Positions 5,912 to 8,398 of a stretch of 8,398 bases of DNA are shown here, piece by piece. The notes under the pieces are model-generated. The model did no database searches and had not been told where the DNA came from. It saw only the letters and a program-made list of their open reading frames with translations. The position numbers were made by a program, and so were the translations under genes. The stretch's first letter is position 1. Each line of letters starts with the position of its first letter. The stretch comes from Modestobacter sp. (GTDB taxonomy: Bacteria > Actinomycetota > Actinomycetes > Mycobacteriales > Geodermatophilaceae): positions 1 to 8,398 of the forward strand of contig JAOPUQ010000023.1 of the NCBI GenBank assembly GCA_025963425.1, read 5' to 3'.

Positions 5912-7288
5912 ATGAGAAGACGAGTCTTCGGCGCACTGGCAGGGGTGGTGGCGCTGTCGCTGGCCGCCCCGACCGCCGCGGACGCGGCCCCGGCCGAGGC
6001 ACGGTACGTGGTCATGCTGGCGAACACCGTCACGGACCCGGCCAGGGCGGCAGCCGACCAGGCACGGCGGTACGGGAGCCTGCCGCAGGCGGTGTACGGC
6101 TCCCTCAACGGCTACGCGGCGGCGATGAGCCCGGCCGAGGCAGCCGCGCTGGCCAGCGACCCAGCCGTGCAGTACGTGGCGCAGGACCGGGTCGTCCGGG
6201 CGGACGACCGCCGCGCCGCCCCCATGCCCTGCCAGCCCGAGGGGCCGGCTGCCGCGCAGTGCCTGCCGGAGAACATCGACCGGATCGACGGCGAGGCCAG
6301 CAGCACCCGGTCCGGTGACGGCCGCGGCTCGGTGGACGTGAACATCGCCGTGCTGGACGGTGGGGTGGACGGCACCCATCCCGACCTCAACGTGGCCGGC
6401 GGCGTGGACTGCACCACCGGCAGCCCGGTGGTGGCCCCCTCGGCCCTGGTGGACGTGAACGGGCACGGCACGTTCGTGGCCGGGGTGGCAGCTGCGCGGG
6501 ACAACGGCTCCGGGGTGGTGGGGGTGGCGCCGGGCGCGCCCATCTGGAGCGTGAAGGTGTTCGATGACGCCGGCACCGCGACGGAGGCCTCCATCGACTG
6601 CGGCATCGACTGGGTCACCTCCACCCGGCTGGACCGCGACGAGCACAACGACATCGCGGTGGCCAACCTCAGCTTCGAGGGCTACGGCCGCGGCGATGAC
6701 CAGCGGTGCGGGCTGGACGACCTCGACCCCATGCACACCGCCATCTGCCGCTCGGTGGCCCAGGGCACGATGTACGTGGCCGCGGCCGGTAACGACCGCG
6801 CCGACGTCGCCGGCGTGGTGCCGGCGGGGTACGACGAGGTGCTGACCGCGACGGCCATCAGCGACTTCGACGGCCGGCCCGGTGGGCAGGCCGCGCCGAT
6901 CTGCTACGGGCTGGACGTCAGCGCGCAGGGGGCCCGGGACGACCAGCCGGCCCCGTACAGCAACTACGCAACCCAGGTCCGCGACCAGCTGCACACCGTG
7001 GCGGCGTCGGGCAGTTGCGTCACCAGCACCACCCCGCTGTCGTTCGGCTCCGGCTACGGCGTCGGCGACGGAACCAGCTTCGCCGCGCCGGCCGTCGCCG
7101 GGACAGCAGCGCTGTGCATCGACTCCGGCCGCTGCCCCGACGGAAACCCACTCGTCACCGGGGCGCGGCTGCAGGCCGACGCGGCGGCGTACGACCAGTC
7201 GGAGCCGGAGTACGGCTACCTCGGCGATCCGCTGCGCCCGTCCGGCGGCCGGTACTACGGCTATCTCGTCAACGCGGCCATGTACTGA
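5912..7288 (+). CDS. Secreted subtilisin-like serine protease (S8) with I9 propeptide
   Basis: This encodes 458 residues. A signal peptide covers residues 1-25 (MRRRVFGALAG, a hydrophobic core, then TAADA before the likely cleavage). Residues about 31-96 (ARYVVMLAN to VAQDRVVRA) match the inhibitor I9 prodomain that folds and inhibits the enzyme until autocleavage. The catalytic domain runs from about 120 to the end: Asp149 in VLDGGVDGTHPDL, His185 in NGHGTFVAG, oxyanion Asn294 in AAAGND and Ser389 in GTSFAAPAVAG. All are present, so it should be active. Two features stand out: the Asp is followed by Gly-Gly rather than the usual Thr-Gly or Ser-Gly, and there are ten cysteines (107, 117, 167, 230, 266, 279, 331, 369, 402, 408), enough for five disulfides outside the cell. 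There is no sorting signal or C-terminal anchor, so the mature enzyme is probably released. It is convergent with the DUF2567-like gene. Substrate unknown. Confidence 0.95.
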   Translation: MRRRVFGALAGVVALSLAAPTAADAAPAEARYVVMLANTVTDPARAAADQARRYGSLPQAVYGSLNGYAAAMSPAEAAALASDPAVQYVAQDRVVRADDRRAAPMPCQPEGPAAAQCLPENIDRIDGEASSTRSGDGRGSVDVNIAVLDGGVDGTHPDLNVAGGVDCTTGSPVVAPSALVDVNGHGTFVAGVAAARDNGSGVVGVAPGAPIWSVKVFDDAGTATEASIDCGIDWVTSTRLDRDEHNDIAVANLSFEGYGRGDDQRCGLDDLDPMHTAICRSVAQGTMYVAAAGNDRADVAGVVPAGYDEVLTATAISDFDGRPGGQAAPICYGLDVSAQGARDDQPAPYSNYATQVRDQLHTVAASGSCVTSTTPLSFGSGYGVGDGTSFAAPAVAGTAALCIDSGRCPDGNPLVTGARLQADAAAYDQSEPEYGYLGDPLRPSGGRYYGYLVNAAMY

Positions 7289-7297
7289 GTCACCGGG

Positions 7298-7319
7298 AGC
7301 CGGGCTCAGCCCGCCGGCT
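7298..7319. terminator. Probable bidirectional terminator hairpin between convergent genes
   Basis: AGCCGG (7298-7303) pairs with CCGGCT (7314-7319). Nested inside, CGGGC (7301-7305) pairs with GCCCG (7309-7313) around a TCA loop, so several overlapping GC-rich stems are possible. The structure sits 10 bases after the protease stop and includes the stop of the opposing gene. There is no T-tract, as is common in GC-rich actinobacteria. Confidence 0.5.
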
Positions 7320-7920
7320 GCTCCTCCGACGCGAGCGCGGGCGCCGGCTCGCCGTCCCGGTCCGCCCGCCCCAGGTCGTCCCGGGAGGTCAGCGTGCTGG
7401 CCACCAGATAGACGAGGACGGCGGCGAACGGGCCGACCGCCACCGCCGCGGTGGCCCCCAGGTGCAGGCCCGTGGTGACGGCGCCCCCGACGTCGGCCAG
7501 CTCCGCGTGACTCGGTCCCGGGGCGAGCAGCTGCCCCAGCTGCCAGGCCACCAGCGCGGCGGCGATCATGCCCGCGGCCAGCGCCACGAGCACGACCACA
7601 CCGCGGTGCCGGCGCAGCAGCCAGACCGCGAGGCCGGCCAGCAGGCCCAGCCCGGCGAGGACCAGCAGGTAGACCCCGTCGTCGGCCATGAACAGCTCCG
7701 AGGACGGCGTGGCCCCGATCGGCTCCACGCCGGTGGCGGTGACCCGGAACGAGGCGCGCGGCGCCAGCCACAGCCACAGCAGGCCGACCGGCAGCCCGGC
7801 CAGCGCCAGGACGAGCACCGTCAGCACACCGCTGCGCAGGTCCTCGCGGGCGCCGTGCAGCCCGGTCCAGCGCACCGGTCGGGCAGCCGGACGCTCCAGG
7901 TACGCCTCCGTCTCGCTCAC
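7306..7920 (-). CDS. Four-helix membrane protein, probably DUF2567 family
   Basis: This encodes 204 residues. A hydrophilic N-terminus (about 1-29) is followed by four predicted membrane helices at about 31-53, 82-102, 107-127 and 155-177, and a charged, Pro/Ala/Glu-rich tail (178-204). A short extracytoplasmic segment lies between helices 1 and 2 (FRVTATGVEPIGATPSSELF), with conserved-looking GVEPIG and the acidic MADDG before helix 2. Length, topology and position next to dnaE resemble the actinobacterial DUF2567 proteins, which have no known function; this family call is from memory. The start is GTG 7920. No Shine-Dalgarno sequence precedes it, and AAGACT six bases upstream is a poor -10 match, so leaderless expression is possible but unproven. 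It lies 52 bases downstream of dnaE on the same strand, so read-through from dnaE is also possible. Confidence 0.75.
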   Translation of the reverse strand: MSETEAYLERPAARPVRWTGLHGAREDLRSGVLTVLVLALAGLPVGLLWLWLAPRASFRVTATGVEPIGATPSSELFMADDGVYLLVLAGLGLLAGLAVWLLRRHRGVVVLVALAAGMIAAALVAWQLGQLLAPGPSHAELADVGGAVTTGLHLGATAAVAVGPFAAVLVYLVASTLTSRDDLGRADRDGEPAPALASEEQPAG

Positions 7921-7972
7921 CGGAGCAGTCTTGCCTGTCCCGCTGTGCGGCCGGCGCGGACCCGTCCGGGGG
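7921..7972 (-). other. Short gap between dnaE and the downstream membrane-protein gene
   Basis: The 52 bases contain a small palindrome, CGGAC-CC-GTCCG (7957-7968), starting a few bases after the dnaE stop. A two-base loop makes it a weak hairpin and there is no T-tract. It may attenuate transcription from dnaE, but I would not call it a terminator on this evidence. Confidence 0.3.
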
Positions 7973-8398
7973 TCACAGCAGGGCGACGCTGGTCGGCCCC
8001 AGCAGCGCCTTGATGTCGCCCATGAGCGCGGTGCTCGGGCGCACCCGCAGCCCCTGGTCGAGCCGCAGCACGGTCTCCCGGCCCCCGTTGAGCAGCTTCA
8101 GCTGCACCTCGGTCGTGCCCGGGTGGCTGCCCAGGACCTCACGCAGCCGCTCGACCACCGGCGGGGTGCAGCGGGCAGCCGGCATGGATACCAGCACCGG
8201 GCCGCGCGGCCCCTCGGTCAGCTCCGGGATCGAGACCTCGGAGGCGAACAGCGACGGGGTGTCGTCGCGCCGGCTGACCCGCCCCTTGACCACGACGATC
8301 TGGTCGCGGACCACCTTGTCCGACACCTGCGCCCAGGTCTTGGGGAAGAACAGCACCTCCAGGCCGGCCTCGAGGTCCTCGATCGTGGCGATCGCCCA
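7973..8398 (-). CDS. dnaE: DNA polymerase III alpha subunit, C-terminal 141 residues
   Basis: The frame runs off the right edge, and only the end of the protein is visible. It begins WAIATIEDLEAGLEVLFF, the start of the OB-fold that in DnaE follows the polymerase and helix-hairpin-helix regions, and continues through FPKTW, IVVVKGRVSRRDD and the C-terminal part TVLRLDQGLRVRP and ALMGDIKALLG. DnaE is the catalytic subunit of the replicative polymerase; its C-terminal part binds the sliding clamp, clamp loader and single-stranded DNA. The match is to the replicative DnaE1 form, which keeps this C-terminal domain, rather than the shorter DnaE2. The catalytic residues lie outside the window. The internal GTG at 8356 is not the start. 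Confidence 0.93.
   Translation of the reverse strand, partial: WAIATIEDLEAGLEVLFFPKTWAQVSDKVVRDQIVVVKGRVSRRDDTPSLFASEVSIPELTEGPRGPVLVSMPAARCTPPVVERLREVLGSHPGTTEVQLKLLNGGRETVLRLDQGLRVRPSTALMGDIKALLGPTSVALL

Noticed and set aside
5852..7777. 641-residue minus-strand open frame opposite the protease
   Set aside because: It is a shadow frame made possible by the extreme third-position GC bias. Its sequence is low-complexity Gly/Arg/Ala/His/Val, and it lies across two genes with clear family motifs.
1..8398. Mobile element, CRISPR array, tRNA/rRNA or defence cluster
   Set aside because: I saw no transposase or integrase motifs, no spaced direct repeats, no tRNA-like cloverleaf and no defence-gene domains. 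Coding is continuous with uniform composition.

Overview
The window is a GC-rich, densely packed, mostly housekeeping stretch of an actinobacterial chromosome. The strong G/C bias at third codon positions, GTG starts, 4-base gene overlaps and promoter-like TANNNT boxes just upstream of starts all point to a high-GC actinomycete. The combination resembles Geodermatophilaceae (Blastococcus/Modestobacter/Geodermatophilus), but that family-level guess rests on memory, not a search.

Layout from left to right. Positions 3-1160 (+) hold the 3' two-thirds of a SulP-type anion transporter with a C-terminal STAS domain. It overlaps by 4 bases a short MerR-family regulator (1157-1507, +). Convergent to these, on the minus strand and transcribed right to left, is a histidine biosynthesis block: hisD (3425-4741), hisC (2307-3428), hisB (1699-2310), then a 58-residue two-helix membrane protein (1518-1694). 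hisD/hisC and hisC/hisB overlap as ATGA, and the small gene starts 4 bases after hisB, so the four look like one translationally coupled operon. No hisH or hisA follows; the merR-sulP pair lies there instead.

A 97-base intergenic region (4742-4838) separates hisD from a divergent gene for a stand-alone LON substrate-binding-domain protein (4839-5711, +), which looks leaderless. A 200-base gap (5712-5911) carries a near-palindrome around a candidate -10 box and a six-codon Pro-Pro-Asp minigene with its own Shine-Dalgarno sequence. It leads into a secreted subtilisin-like protease (5912-7288, +) with signal peptide, I9 propeptide and complete catalytic residues. Convergent to it is a four-helix membrane protein, probably DUF2567 (7306-7920, -), and the window ends in the C-terminal 141 residues of DnaE, the replicative polymerase alpha subunit (7973-8398, -).

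Functionally, HisB, HisC and HisD catalyse the seventh, eighth and final two oxidation steps of histidine synthesis. The transporter/MerR pair, LON-domain protein, protease and DUF2567 protein have no visible link to that pathway. I found no mobile element, CRISPR array, tRNA/rRNA or defence system, and no clear undescribed multi-gene system. The best second-look items are the tiny membrane protein in the his operon, the break in his gene order, and the protease control region.
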